This document shows positions 1 through 11,896 of a stretch of DNA of 64,000 nt, piece after piece; within the stretch, counting starts at the first letter, position 1, and each line of letters opens with the position of its first letter. A program made the position numbers and the translations under genes. The DNA comes from Acanthacorydalis orientalis (Eukaryota; Arthropoda; Insecta; Megaloptera; Corydalidae): positions 38,242,318 through 38,306,317 of the forward strand of contig CM068315.1 in the NCBI GenBank assembly GCA_034766995.1, in the 5' to 3' direction. Below the pieces are notes generated by a model that worked only from the letters and a program-made list of their open reading frames with translations, made no database searches and was not told the DNA's origin.

Positions 1-187
1 TTTATTAATAGTCTGACAAATCCATTAATCAACCATTCGAAAGACTGATTAAAGAACAAAAAGTTATTTTTTCAGAAGCGATTGCCTTTAACCTTTCAAA
101 TATTTCAATAAGATTTAAACAGAATAATAATCATCTTATCATACAAATGGTGCTTGTATAAGAAGAAAATCGACTTATATTTGTAGT

Positions 188-420
188 CTAGCCGTTAGTA
201 CAAGTAGTGTACGGAATGTGGGCCGTGTGAAGTGTATAAATAGCAAATCCTAACTTAGCGTTAGCGAGCGAGACATGCAGCAACGAGTTTAATACCGCAG
301 TCCATGCTATGTTGCCATGCGTCGTAACGTTTTCTGGATATTCGAGAATATAGTCTCTAATAACAATAATATCCGACGGAAGAAAATACTGAACAATATC
401 GTTCATCGTTCTACAGAAGA
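188..420. promoter_or_regulatory. GC-richer block with a TATA-like box, possible promoter
   Basis: This block is richer in G+C and CpG than its surroundings. A TATAAATAG sequence lies at 235-243 on the + strand, about 30 bases upstream of a GCGAGCGAGAC stretch. The - strand is open for 72 codons, but the translation matches no family I know, so I do not call a gene. A promoter or conserved non-coding element is inferred from composition only. Confidence 0.2.
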
Positions 421-500
421 CTTTCGTTGAGATGTATAAACGATACGGAATGGTTTCAAGAAAATAATTAAACGTACACTTCTGTACAGTTCTAATAACG

Positions 501-502
<2 letters not shown>

Positions 503-566
<64 letters not shown>
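503..566. repeat. (TA)n microsatellite
   Basis: About 64 bp of uninterrupted TA. The Ile-Tyr 'proteins' that overlap such arrays are artefacts. Confidence 0.95.
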
Positions 567-569
<3 letters not shown>

Positions 570-1300
570 ACAAGGTATTATTTTGTTGACAATATAAATA
601 GTTCATGGAAATGTATTATTTTTGGCAAAACTGATTTATGCATTATATAATAAAACACGGTGAATGTTTCGAAGGCTAAAAAGAAGAAAAACACATTTCT
701 GGCTCTCACTTTATATTTAACTGGACGCTAAAAACAAACATTTTAGCGACTATTTACAAGGTTACACTACTTGCATTCGACTAATTGCTCCTGTTCAACA
801 AATAGATTCAAGTACGTACAATTCATTTAAAAGAAACAAACTGTTTTTGTGTCAACAACAGCAAAGTATAAAATTAATTATCAATCGAAACAACACATCT
901 TTAGATCCGTATTTCAAGAATTTGGACGAACATTTCAAAAATGTACGTTCGAACAGAATGACAGATTGGTACAAACGACATAATTTATTATTAAAAAATG
1001 TGATGTTTTTAAACAATACTACTTACTATATAATAAGTAATAATCCGATTATGTATGTCAATAAACATTATTAAACTTTTAAACAATAATTAAAATGTAA
1101 ACAATATATAATTAAAAAAGATAATATTAAAAAAAAATTCGAACTTTTTTCTGATAAAAATATCTAAATACTTTAATTATTTTCAATGTCAGAAACGTTT
1201 TATAAACGAATAATTTATATATCATTCGTAGATGACATCAAATACCCATAGAAGATATTTGCATCGATAACAATACCAAGATATAAATACATAAATAAAT

Positions 1301-1302
1301 AA

Positions 1303-1351
<49 letters not shown>

Positions 1352-1364
1352 GTGTGTGTGTGTA
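1301..1364. repeat. compound (CA)n-(TA)n-(TG)n microsatellite
   Basis: Runs of CA, then TA, then TG follow each other, so the tract is a near palindrome that can fold on itself. Confidence 0.9.
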
Positions 1365-2470
1365 TGTACATATTACGTGTAAACGGATTTACAAGGTAAC
1401 TACGATAATTGCATACATAATTTAGCATCTATATCCAACACCTTACTAACTGTTAGATAATAAATTAACTTATAAACTTATACATTTACAAAAGTACTTC
1501 AGATTGTGTCGAATGTCGAATACTGTAAATTATTCAAAAGATGTTAAAAGAAATGTATTCTAGTAATCAATTTTAGGATTTACTTTTTACATTCAGAAGG
1601 TTTACAATTCCAGTACAAGTAGAATTGATTTTGTAGGTATATTCAGAATGCAAAATTATACACTAACGAAAATGACTGAATAACATTAATTAAGCAAGTA
1701 CAAAACTCACAGGAAGAAAGATAAGACGAAGAAGTTATAATGTATTTTAATGTACTGTGTTTGTGTGACACCGTTCTCAAATGTGCACTGTTTATGTTTC
1801 TGACCTGTCTACATGAATTACAAATTAAACGAATGTCGGTTTATCAAACGGATTTCCTAATAAATAGATCAAAATAATGGTTTCACCACCCAGCCACCCA
1901 CACACACACACAACTGCGTTTTGTAAATAGAAAGAACAAAGTTGCAACGTTAACATTCATAACATTTAATTATCACCTCCAACCTATCAGCTATATTTGA
2001 AAAATCAAACTTTTAAAACTGATGTGAAAATAGTCGTATTTAAATAATTTACTGAAATTATTATGTAACATCGTTAAAAGCGAATCTGCATTGAATAAAT
2101 TTGCGCTATAAAAAAATAAGCGTTGGTGGAAATAAAATCGACCAGCATTTTTCTGCATTCAGCTCTAAAAGACATAACATTTGAGAAAATACGTTAGATT
2201 CGTAAGTTGTTTTTCACTGGCACATTTGTTTCTTAAAATATCATCACAGGCGTAGAAAAGAGACGACCGTATTAGATAAACGTACGAAAAGTAATTCCGA
2301 GTGCGATGGAATGTGAAAACGTTTTTGGAAACTGTCCCAAAAAGTTTACATATACACACACATGTTAGAAATATATTGATAATATGGCACATAATGTACG
2401 TGTGTGTACAAAAGAGAATTATGATTCAAAGTCAAATCGTCCATACGTACAATACGTCGTAACATGCATG

Positions 2471-2490
2471 CCACGTGATGTAGCACGTGG
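2471..2490. promoter_or_regulatory. paired canonical E-boxes (CACGTG) with 6-nt spacer
   Basis: Two perfect CACGTG hexamers at 2472-2477 and 2484-2489 are separated by six bases; the outer C and G extend each to CCACGTG and CACGTGG. CACGTG is the binding site of bHLH factors such as CLOCK-CYCLE and Myc-Max, and paired E-boxes spaced by 6-7 nt are typical of insect clock-regulated enhancers. No nearby gene is visible, so function is inference. Confidence 0.35.
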
Positions 2491-4642
2491 TTAGGACACA
2501 TTTGTGTTCATGTGCACTATATAATACCGGCAATTAAAATTATGTAAAAAAATCTTTTTACTGCCACATTTAAGAAAGAATTCAATACAGGTAAGCAATA
2601 TCATGATAATTGTTACTAGTTTTATTTATTTTTATTAAGTTCATTTGTCAGTAAATATTATAAATTATCATTTTGGTGTCTTATGATTAATTATATAAGA
2701 CGTGTGTGTGTTGTTCTTCCTACTTCATGATGCATATGCATGCATAATACTGCATGTTTCTATATTCACTGAGATATAATTCCGTAAAATAAACGCAATT
2801 TTAAAAAATAAAAATGATTTTACGCAAAGTACATTCCTGACAAATAAGCTATTTAACCTGTTGTGACATTTAAAATATAATGTGTTCGGAAAGAAACCTA
2901 TTTCCTAACATTCGATATAAAATGCAATCTGTTGCAATGTTTTCACGCCTAACTTTTAATTTCACAATAGTGTTAATCGTCGAAGAATGGTCCATTTCAT
3001 AAGAATGTCGTATATTTCTTGAAGATTTATCGTCTTTCAGTGCATTTTTCTACATGTGCTATATATTAAATTCTTTAGTGATTTGATATTAAAACTATGT
3101 TTCAGTTGGTGTTTGATATTAATAGCTATTATTACAGAAACTATCTCCGATTTCGCTCAAAATATTTCTTTTAACAATAATATTTTGTAGATGTTACAAA
3201 TCAACTGTATTTACATTAACGTCAATTAAACGTGAAAAAGTACAGCTGTAAAAGAACGTGGTAAATTCTTAAAGTCATACGATGAATTAATTTTAGAATG
3301 TATAGAAAATAAAAAGTACATATATAACTATACGAATATTATATTTTTTTTTACTTTATTTTTGAATACTGGCAGGTCAAAGATCATTAAGCGCTTGAGA
3401 TAATCGATTTCTTACTGAAAGCTAATATATTTTAAAAGCACGGATTCGACTTTGTGACATATTAGTAACTCAATGTACTGGACGATACACAGATACAAAA
3501 TCATTGTTGTAGCTGCAATGCACAGAGAAAACTCATTTTAATACAAATATACTATGTTCGATTTATTATAAACTTTAAATCAATGTTGAAAAGAAATTTA
3601 GTGAGGTTAAATTAAGATTTTTTAGGAACAAAATAGTATACTACTGTAATAATTAAAAACGTATTATACTTATTAGCAATGTAAAATGACAGTTTTTAGT
3701 ATAATATTATTATGAATTAATTTTATTCTGTTCCAGTGGATAGTTGATATTTCTGAGGGCTGCTACGAATACATAATCTTAATGCATAATTCATCTTCGA
3801 ACAGTTTTTATAAGTATTAACAATTCAATTAAAAGTGCTAATTTTATGCTATTGTGAATTATACAATTTTTTTGAATTAAAATGTAGAATTATACTCTAA
3901 AATTATTTGTGAATAACGAAAAAGCCGAAATCGAATAATACCTCATAATTTACATTAATTCAACAAGATCAAATATTCCAATAATCGATCCACTAATAAA
4001 CTAATTACTCAACGTAACTATATTTTAAATGAATTAATAAAAAAGCTGGCTACATACAATTTCAGAGTAAACATTTCAAAACAATTTTATATATCATATA
4101 ATTAAAACTAAAATTAAATAACAATGATGATTTAAATCATTCACTTTACAATTTTTATGTGATAATTTTTCATGAATTGAAAACATTCATTTCACGTTAA
4201 TAAAAATATATATCTGTAACAACATACATAGTATATTTTTAATTAAAAAATCTGAGAAAATTCACATAATTTAATCATGATACAGTAATTAAGTTGTAAG
4301 GTCAAAGTCTAGATAATGGATGCACATGTAAAATGGCAGGAGATTTTTGTAATATATATGCATATAGAAGTACACGAATTAATATAGTAGCAATTAGCGA
4401 GAATTTAACATTGTGAAATATATATAATTCAGGCATGTTTTATTTTTAAATTTAATGTGTATCTCATTTGATTACATTTTTTCCAAGAAAACTGAACGGA
4501 AATAGAAATTATAAAGATATCAACAAAGCACACAGAACAGACATAGTTTTTACAATAGATTCTTTCTTGAAAATCTGAACAAGACCAGTGAAAAATGAAT
4601 ACAATACAATGCAAAGCAATATAAGTATGTTGGTATGTATAT

Positions 4643-4651
<9 letters not shown>

Positions 4652-4686
<35 letters not shown>
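4652..4686. repeat. (TA)n microsatellite
   Basis: About 35 bp of TA directly upstream of the non-LTR 3' tail. Confidence 0.9.
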
Positions 4687-4687
<1 letters not shown>

Positions 4688-4689
<2 letters not shown>

Positions 4690-4762
4690 AAATGGAAAAT
4701 CATGGAAGAGGCCTTTATCCAGCAGTGGATTAACAGGGGCTGATCATGATGATGATGATATA
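4688..4762 (+). mobile_element. 3' end of an RTE-like non-LTR retrotransposon with (GAT)n tail
   Basis: The + strand reads WKIMEEAF-QQWINRG then stop, followed at once by a GATGATGAT run. A short reverse-transcriptase C-terminus of the form 'EEAF.QQW' followed by a (GAT)n tail is characteristic of the 3' end of insect RTE-type elements. Only about 75 bp are present, so this is a severely 5'-truncated copy, lying between two TA arrays. Confidence 0.6.
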
Positions 4763-5402
4763 CATATATATATATATATATACACCTACGTCTACACAAA
4801 ATATACAGTAAAATCAATTAAAACAATATATAATGTATCATGTTTCAATCAATTACATTAAATGTATTTTTTTTATAAAACAGTGAAACAGAAATATGAA
4901 AACCATAATATAACACAGACAACAAATATATAGTAAATGACTTTCTTATGAAGTTCGGTTTGTGTCGTTGCAACCGCCCTACTACTCCCACATAAATAGC
5001 AATGCACTGAGCTGTTTTCTTCACGTTCCAATTAACACGGCTCGTAGTAGCAAAGCAATATCACACACTATGTGCTTCCATTAATTAGCGATTTTGGCAA
5101 CAGGAATTACTACGTTTGCATTACGTATGGGTTAAGACTTAAACTGCGTTTGGTCTAATAACAACGCGTTATACTTATTCACTTTTACCTTCTATAACTA
5201 TTATTTAAATATACTTTTTGTACTATCATAAAATATATTTTTAAATTTATCAATGAATAAAGAATAGAATTGTACATAAATGTATCTATTCTTTTTAATA
5301 TACAGGATACTTACATTTTAATTACTGTATGTTATGAAAAAATACATTCCTTATAGTAAAATAAACATTTTTCTAATCTTTTGATAAACGACAAATTTAA
5401 AG

Positions 5403-5407
<5 letters not shown>

Positions 5408-5470
<63 letters not shown>
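5408..5470. repeat. (TA)n microsatellite
   Basis: About 63 bp of pure TA. Confidence 0.95.
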
Positions 5471-5473
<3 letters not shown>

Positions 5474-5966
5474 ACATAAAAAAACTGAGATTTTTAAATA
5501 AATCGGCTAATAAAAACAAATTTCAATATAAACAGCTTAATTAATAAATTTAAAAATTCAACTTTGACTTTAATTTTTCTGCACATATTTTTTTTAAATA
5601 AAAAAATTAAACCAAAAATATGCACTCCTCACAAAAAAAACATACATATATTTATACGCATTTTTATTTTTTATGTAGTTGTTGATAGATAACTACATAG
5701 AAAAACCGCATCCTAGTGGCCTAAATTCTAAAATCGAATGTGACAGATTTAAACCTCAATTAAACATACTCTTTTTCACTTCATAAAAATGACATAAAGA
5801 TGTGAAAAATGACATTCTAAAATATATAATCTTGAAAATTCAAGTCGCCGCCCCAGAAAAATCATGTCTCTTAAAAAGGCTTGAATGAAAAATACATTAG
5901 TTTTACTTCCTCAACAAGTGCCATATTCTTATATACATACATGTACATAAATATAATTCACACATA

Positions 5967-6472
5967 TTAAGTGTAAAAAATAATTCAGTGCCTTTAACTT
6001 GAATCATAACTCTATTTTAAATTAAAATATTTTCTTGTCGTCTTAAGATTTCGAAGTGCCAACTTTAACATTTAAAAATACTATATATCTTGGCCAAGCA
6101 GTTGGTATAACCTCAAAAAACAGAAGTGAACATGATGGCATCTGAAAAGCAGCATATTAGGCATTGCATACTTTTCGCATTCCAGTTGAAAAAAATGCTG
6201 CTGGATGATTTGTTCAAGTTTTTGGAAAGATGTTGTTATGCATAAACTATACAAAAGTGCTAAAACAGTGGAAGAGATACGAAAATGCATTACGACTTCA
6301 TCGATTCAAAGCCGCCATCTTTTCTTCAACAAGGGATTCGTCAGTTAGCAACAGATGGGGTAAAGTTATACAAGATAATTGGGGATATTTTGAAGATTGA
6401 AATGTATTCTATTTCTCCGTAACAATTCTTATAATTTTCTACAAGAAAAGGCATCAAGTTAATTTGTAATAC
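5967..6472 (+). mobile_element. internally deleted mariner (short derivative, copy 1)
   Basis: This 0.5-kb element belongs to the same family as the longer copy at 13958-15166. Its left end keeps a degenerate form of the TTAGGTGTACAAATTAATT inverted repeat next to a TA. The transposase N-terminus reads MASEKQHIRHC...FAFQLKK, matching MASDKQHIRHW-like residues in the long copy. The coding sequence then jumps to the extreme C-terminus (KTVEEIRKCITT, then SIQSRHLFF), so HTH linker and catalytic core are missing. It cannot encode transposase. The copy at 47585-48103 has the same junction. Confidence 0.8.
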
Positions 6473-6486
6473 ATACATACGTACAC

Positions 6487-6488
<2 letters not shown>

Positions 6489-6543
<55 letters not shown>

Positions 6544-6567
6544 TATATATATATATATATATATATA
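6489..6567. repeat. (TA)n microsatellite
   Basis: About 79 bp of TA with one AG interruption near 6541, directly 3' of the mariner derivative. Confidence 0.95.
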
Positions 6568-6717
6568 AAATTGTAGATACTAAAAACACACATTCTTATA
6601 TAAAATTACTGCTACAAATATGAAAGTATCCGCTAAATGTATATTTGAATGAAATATAAATTTATTTAAAAGTAACATTTATTTTTCTAAAAAATGTATA
6701 TGGTTGTCCATACACAT

Positions 6718-6727
<10 letters not shown>

Positions 6728-6765
<38 letters not shown>
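6728..6765. repeat. (CA)n/(TA)n microsatellite
   Basis: A short CACACA run leads into about 38 bp of TA. Confidence 0.9.
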
Positions 6766-6770
<5 letters not shown>

Positions 6771-7343
6771 ACGACACGTACTTTTTTTTACTAAAGATAT
6801 TTTTAATTTATCTCAAAATTAAAATTGATTGCACTTGTAAGTTGATGTAAAAAATATAATTTGTAAGCAGAAGTACGAACTTAGAAACCGTTAGTTGGCA
6901 GATTGACAAACTAATATATAAAGTATGCAATAATATCAGTTTTTTTTTAAATTAAACCTTACAAGAAATTTATTTTTAAGCAATCAAAGGCGGGTAATTA
7001 GTACACGAGGCTGAAATCTATCAAGTAATGAATTCAAGTTTCATTTCAATGAAACAATTATTACCTCAAGGATTTGAAATTAGGATATTAATAGTATTTA
7101 AAATAAGTGGAAATTCATCACTGTCCTATTTTTTAACATGTAGACATTTTCATTGTGCATGTAAATATTTATCAAAATTTAGGTCAAATCAAATGCTATT
7201 AATATAGGATTTTATTAGTGTTGGAGACAAAGATTTTGTTTTAATAAAACTTTAATCGAATTCAACACCGATTTGATAACCAGCTTAGCTAATATGAAAG
7301 AAGAAACACATATCAGACATAAATGAAAACGTTGATTAATTAC

Positions 7344-7533
7344 CGTCACAATGCTTGCAACGTTTTGCTCTCGGTTCACCACTAATAGATGAAGAACTGG
7401 ATGACGATGACGTTGAAGATGTTGATGACGATGATGCAGATGCGATCGCGGCTTGTGATACTTGCAAACCGGTACTAACGGGCATGGTACCTACAGTACC
7501 TTGTCCATTAGCAATTTGTGTACTACACAACAT
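7344..7533 (-). CDS. possible coding exon of a poly-serine protein, unknown function
   Basis: Starting at an ATG at 7533, the - strand encodes 63 residues: a Thr/Gly/Val-rich start (MLCSTQIANGQG), a run of about 20 mostly Ser/Thr residues, then a basic, cysteine-containing end (GEPRAKRCKHCDG). The exon would end at a G|GTAATT splice donor at 7343. Serines are coded by a mixture of TCN and AGT codons, suggesting selection on the peptide and not a simple trinucleotide repeat, and the segment is clearly richer in G+C than its flanks. An in-frame TGA lies 24 bases before the ATG. I do not recognise the protein and found no downstream exon between 1 and 7340. The opposite strand is also open here (Asp-rich) but lacks an ATG at its start. 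Confidence 0.4.
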
Positions 7534-7974
7534 GCACTCATCGAGAGATGCAGGTCAAATTTATTATGATCAGTTTTCCTTCCGTTCTTTCTTGTAATAT
7601 CAAGCTCGTTCAATGGTAATTTGCACGTGTCGAAGCAGAAAAAAACGGCACACTTACTATTTTGGAATAAAAATCACAACAATGCACGCTTAACGAACAG
7701 CATAAACAAAATTTATGTGGATGACAAAAATTTACTTTTCGCGACATGTATTTATTTTTAAAATGATATAAATATATATTCTTTTGGAATTTCTTTTTCA
7801 AAGCTTAATGACTAACATAACTTTTATATTATAAATATTATTTAATTATTTTTAGTTTTTAATGTATGTTTATAATCTTAGTAGTGGTGTTTTTGTTGAC
7901 GGAATGTATATAGACATGGTGTATGTTTGTGTGTGCGTGTATGTGTGGTGTGTTTATGTTTTTGCACTGATGTG

Positions 7975-8215
7975 TGCTTTCCACCCGGTATTTTTTATAA
8001 TGCCATATTACGGCCAGGTTCTAGCCAATGCCCGCAGTATACTACTGGACTTTTGGCATTAGTATACACGTTAAGTAGGTGGAATTGCTTGACTCTTATC
8101 CCCGTTTAATACATCCCTGAAGCTTTTTTCGGTTCGGACGGGATCGGGAATACGCTCGGAGTAGTTCGGACGTCGGTTAATGCAGCGTCGCGGCGCTCTC
8201 AGTATGTGTACTCAG
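7975..8215. other. GC-rich island of unknown nature
   Basis: An unusually CpG-rich block (for example GGTTCGGACGGGATCGGGAA near 8130-8150) sits in otherwise AT-rich DNA. Short open frames exist on + but carry no known motif. I compared it by eye with 5S rRNA, U1 and U2 and saw no convincing match. It could be a promoter, an old repeat or an unrecognised small RNA gene. Confidence 0.3.
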
Positions 8216-8235
8216 TTTAAAGCTTCTGTATTACG

Positions 8236-8237
<2 letters not shown>

Positions 8238-8285
<48 letters not shown>

Positions 8286-8293
8286 TATATATA
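8238..8293. repeat. (TA)n microsatellite
   Basis: About 55 bp of TA with one extra A near the end. Confidence 0.9.
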
Positions 8294-8443
8294 GAACTAT
8301 TAAACATTTACACTGATTAGTCAGTAATAGAATACATAAAGTAATACAACAAACAAATGAAAACATTACTTAACTAATGACCATTCTGGGAAAATGTTAA
8401 TGTACGATAATTAAACATTTACTTTTTACTTTCAGTAGATTAA

Positions 8444-8445
<2 letters not shown>

Positions 8446-8489
<44 letters not shown>
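8446..8489. repeat. (TA)n microsatellite
   Basis: About 44 bp of TA. Confidence 0.9.
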
Positions 8490-8501
<12 letters not shown>

Positions 8502-8809
8502 TACAGCATTTTAAATATATTCAAATATAAAATTATAATCGATTAATATTTTAAATAAGTAAAAAAATCTGAAACTGTTTTCTTAAAAACACTGTGGCAT
8601 TTTATGAATTATATATAATTAAATTTATAAAATAAAAAAAATATTTTACGTATAAATACAACATTCGTATTCAAAAATAAATATGGATTTTGCAGTTACT
8701 TTTAAATCATACATAATATTTTCTATAAAAATTAACCTTTAAAAAAGATTTTTTTTAAAAATATTCCTAAATAATTATTTATAATAATCATTGGAAAACC
8801 ATTCATTAA

Positions 8810-9421
8810 CCCTTAACGGTCGAGAGCTTTTTTTGTAATATTCGCCCATAAGAGGGCAGAAAATTAGGTGAAAACTTACAACAACGATTATAAGAATGAA
8901 AACTTAAATCACACCTTTAAACTGGTTTATTTAGATATAAATTCAAGATATTTAGTTGATTTGTAATTTTATAAATAAAATTAATTTTTATAATTTTTCA
9001 GAATATATTTTTCAAAGCAGTCACCAATGTGTAAGGATAGATTCGCGGGACACGTTGAACAATATGTGGATGTATGTTTACGCCCGCCTTTAATCTTTCT
9101 ATCGGGACATACTTTGGAAATCACAAATATATAATATTTACACGTTATAACCTTCTCAAAAACAAAACTACACTGAATACCATTGCGACGAAACTGTTGT
9201 GCAAATGCCATAATATTCACGTCTTAAAACGTTATATAACTAAATATTTCTTGGCAGTGCATGATCAACTATCTAATGTAATATTTGATAAAAAAAAACT
9301 ACAGCAATGATAAGTAAATGAAATGAAAACTAAATTATTTACATGTCCCCGTATTGGGGTCTTTCGTTTTCTACGGCATAAGTGTGATGTCCCCGTAGCG
9401 GGGCCTTTCAACCGTTAAGGG
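8810..9421 (-). mobile_element. internally deleted piggyBac-like element
   Basis: The 612-bp element has TTAA at both edges (8806-8809 and 9422-9425) and inverted termini beginning CCCTTAACGGT. Both are defining traits of piggyBac elements. Inside the right end are two direct copies of a 22-bp motif, TGTCCCCGTA..GGGG.CTTTC (9345-9366 and 9388-9409), each a small hairpin. The left end has a similar CGCCCATAAGAGGGC hairpin. The only coding remnant is the transposase C-terminal cysteine-rich domain on the - strand (8981-9220). The DDD catalytic core is absent, so the copy is non-autonomous. Confidence 0.85.
8981..9220 (-). pseudogene. piggyBac transposase C-terminal fragment
   Basis: The 79-residue frame ends in RKHTSTYCSTCPANLSLHI then GDCFEKYILKNY, which is the C-terminal zinc-binding region of piggyBac-type transposases (pattern R.R..YCSTC....L...CFEKYH). 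The His that normally follows FEKY is replaced by Ile. Residues before about 35 do not resemble transposase, so the frame starts in deleted or non-coding element sequence. It is a remnant, not a functional protein. Confidence 0.75.
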
Positions 9422-10166
9422 TTAAGCAAATCGATTTTTCTTTTTTAGTGGAACTAAGTTTAGTAGATCTGGATATTGAAACGAAAAACAAATATTTTTT
9501 ACAATTCGACATTTTACAAAATTTCTAATTTTGAAAAATAAAACAAAGCATTTTTAAAAAAGAACGGGTTTGTGGTAAAGTTGGCTCTACAGTAATATTT
9601 GAATCTCGGCTTAAAGTACGATTTTCTTGATACCTATTGTACTATATGTAAAGGCAACATCAAAAACGTTACTTTACAAAACAACTAACATTCTCTTACG
9701 AATAAAGAATCTTTAAATTCATTTTACATTTTAGCGGATGTGGTTTTTCGCCAGCAGCCGATCATACAGACTCCTATCATACAGTGCACGCACTTTCAGG
9801 CGTCTATACGATCGACGGAAAATTCATTCGTGTGCCATTTACACGCGTATGCAATAAGTCGTTAATGTTCACTTCTGTTTTGTTCTCTTCGTTGTATCTT
9901 ACTACCGCACTAGTTTGTTGACATGACGATCATCGAAAGTTATTTTTAATACATTACGTACATTCATAACATACAAACACTCTTACTTACGTATTTATAT
10001 CGATAGCAATACAATGATTATTATGAGAACGATTTAATTGTGTTGGCGACAAATTTATATTATATTTATTTATATATATTATGACAATCATGACATAAAA
10101 TTTACAATCTATGCTATATTTACTTTAACATTTCATTTATAGTTTTACATCTTCAGACAATGTAAG

Positions 10167-10169
<3 letters not shown>

Positions 10170-10236
<67 letters not shown>

Positions 10237-10276
10237 CACTTGCAAAGTACCCATTCAAACTAAAACGTAGTTCTGA

Positions 10277-10332
<56 letters not shown>
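10170..10332. repeat. two neighbouring (TA)n microsatellites
   Basis: Two arrays of about 60 and 54 bp flank a unique 50-bp segment. Confidence 0.95.
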
Positions 10333-10340
<8 letters not shown>

Positions 10341-10627
10341 GTGTAAAGTAAATATATTTAAAATAGTATGAATAATGTACAAGACAAAAAGATTATCGTT
10401 TAAAGTTTAAAAATTTAACATTAAATTAAAGACATACTTCCGTGTGCTGTTTTATTAGTGAGTAATTGGTGTGGTTTATAAAACACATGATTTAAAATTT
10501 TAAAAACAATAACGTTATAAACGTACATTTTATAGAAAAACATGTTTACCAAACATAATGTTTACACTGTTTTGTAAAATTACTTACATTTTGTGGTTTT
10601 AATATATTTACTACGTATTTTTCAATT

Positions 10628-10630
<3 letters not shown>

Positions 10631-10670
<40 letters not shown>
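10631..10670. repeat. (TA)n microsatellite
   Basis: About 40 bp of TA. Confidence 0.9.
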
Positions 10671-10674
<4 letters not shown>

Positions 10675-10901
10675 TGATTTTTAATTCCCTTTTATTGAAA
10701 TTCTGTTATACAGAATTATCAATTTCAAAATATACCTATATATAAAAATGAGATAAAATGGACTAGTTAGCTACAAAAAAAATAGAAGCTATTATCTCTG
10801 AATGTAAACGTTATAATAAAGTTTTTAACAGGCATTACTTACAAACTGTTTATAATATTTATAAATTGTCATTATTATTTACATATTTGTGGATTATATC
10901 A

Positions 10902-10904
<3 letters not shown>

Positions 10905-10949
<45 letters not shown>
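10905..10949. repeat. (TA)n microsatellite
   Basis: About 45 bp of TA. Confidence 0.9.
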
Positions 10950-10951
<2 letters not shown>

Positions 10952-11414
10952 CCATTAAAAAAGTATAAGGCTGTTTACAGCATATAATTCAGCAGTAACA
11001 GTTCTCATGAATAAAACAATATGCTTTGGATAAAATACCTAATTAACTAAATAGTAGTAAATAGTTAAGATTTTAAATTAATGTCTACAAGTATATATAA
11101 TTTAATGACGTCTCCTGATGCCAATTTTATTGACGTCACGAAATAAAATGTAATTATTATACTAGATATATCCTGCTAAGAAAATTATAGCCTGAGAATT
11201 TTATATCAATATTTTTTGAATGCTATCATGCTTAGTTAAAAATTATTATTAAATAGATTTGAACAATTTTTGCACACGGAAAATCGTACATATATAGACG
11301 TATATTATTTTTATCTTCTGAATCTATATATTCCATTATTCACCTCCACTCCACCACGTGGAACTTCGTGGTAGTCATCATGAATAACACAATCGTCGAG
11401 TAAACATATGTATG

Positions 11415-11423
<9 letters not shown>

Positions 11424-11469
<46 letters not shown>
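11424..11469. repeat. (TA)n microsatellite
   Basis: About 46 bp of TA after a (TATG)n lead-in. Confidence 0.9.
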
Positions 11470-11473
<4 letters not shown>

Positions 11474-11843
11474 TTGTGTATGCATAGTTAAATAAATCTC
11501 TGAACATTACATTTTGAATATGTTGTATTGTATGAACGGATTCCTTGTGATTCATCGTCTTCAGAATAGATCCGACTGTGAGAAGTTCTTACGTAGTTAC
11601 TGGCGACAATCATTGTTGCGCAGGCGTTTTATTTATCCAAAATGTAGTCTATCACCTTCCGGAAATTTATTGTTTAAATTCAAACATATAGGCCATATTA
11701 TACATATATAGGCCAGGATCGCTTATATTTGCAGCGCTACAATTGCTGCACTTGCAAGATACCAAAAAAATTTAATTTTGTTTTAAAGATTTAAAAAATT
11801 CACATATGATATTAATTGAAATTAGTAACGTATTTCTGTACTA

Positions 11844-11846
<3 letters not shown>

Positions 11847-11890
<44 letters not shown>
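11847..11890. repeat. (TA)n microsatellite
   Basis: About 44 bp of TA. Confidence 0.9.

Positions 11891-11896
<6 letters not shown>

Larger units (their letters stand above)
567..4640. other. AT-rich non-coding stretch
   Basis: No convincing exon, RNA gene or transposase motif is visible apart from the CA/TA/TG array at 1301-1364 and the E-box pair at 2471-2490. Open frames here are short and lack domain character or codon bias. Confidence 0.6.

Noticed and set aside
7355..7597. Asp-rich open frame on the + strand opposite the poly-serine exon
   Set aside because: It starts at a non-ATG codon, has no splice context, and the opposite strand has a better start, donor and serine codon pattern.
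7975..8215. Possible 5S rRNA or spliceosomal snRNA gene
   Set aside because: Only scattered short similarities; conserved internal promoter boxes and stems are not present.
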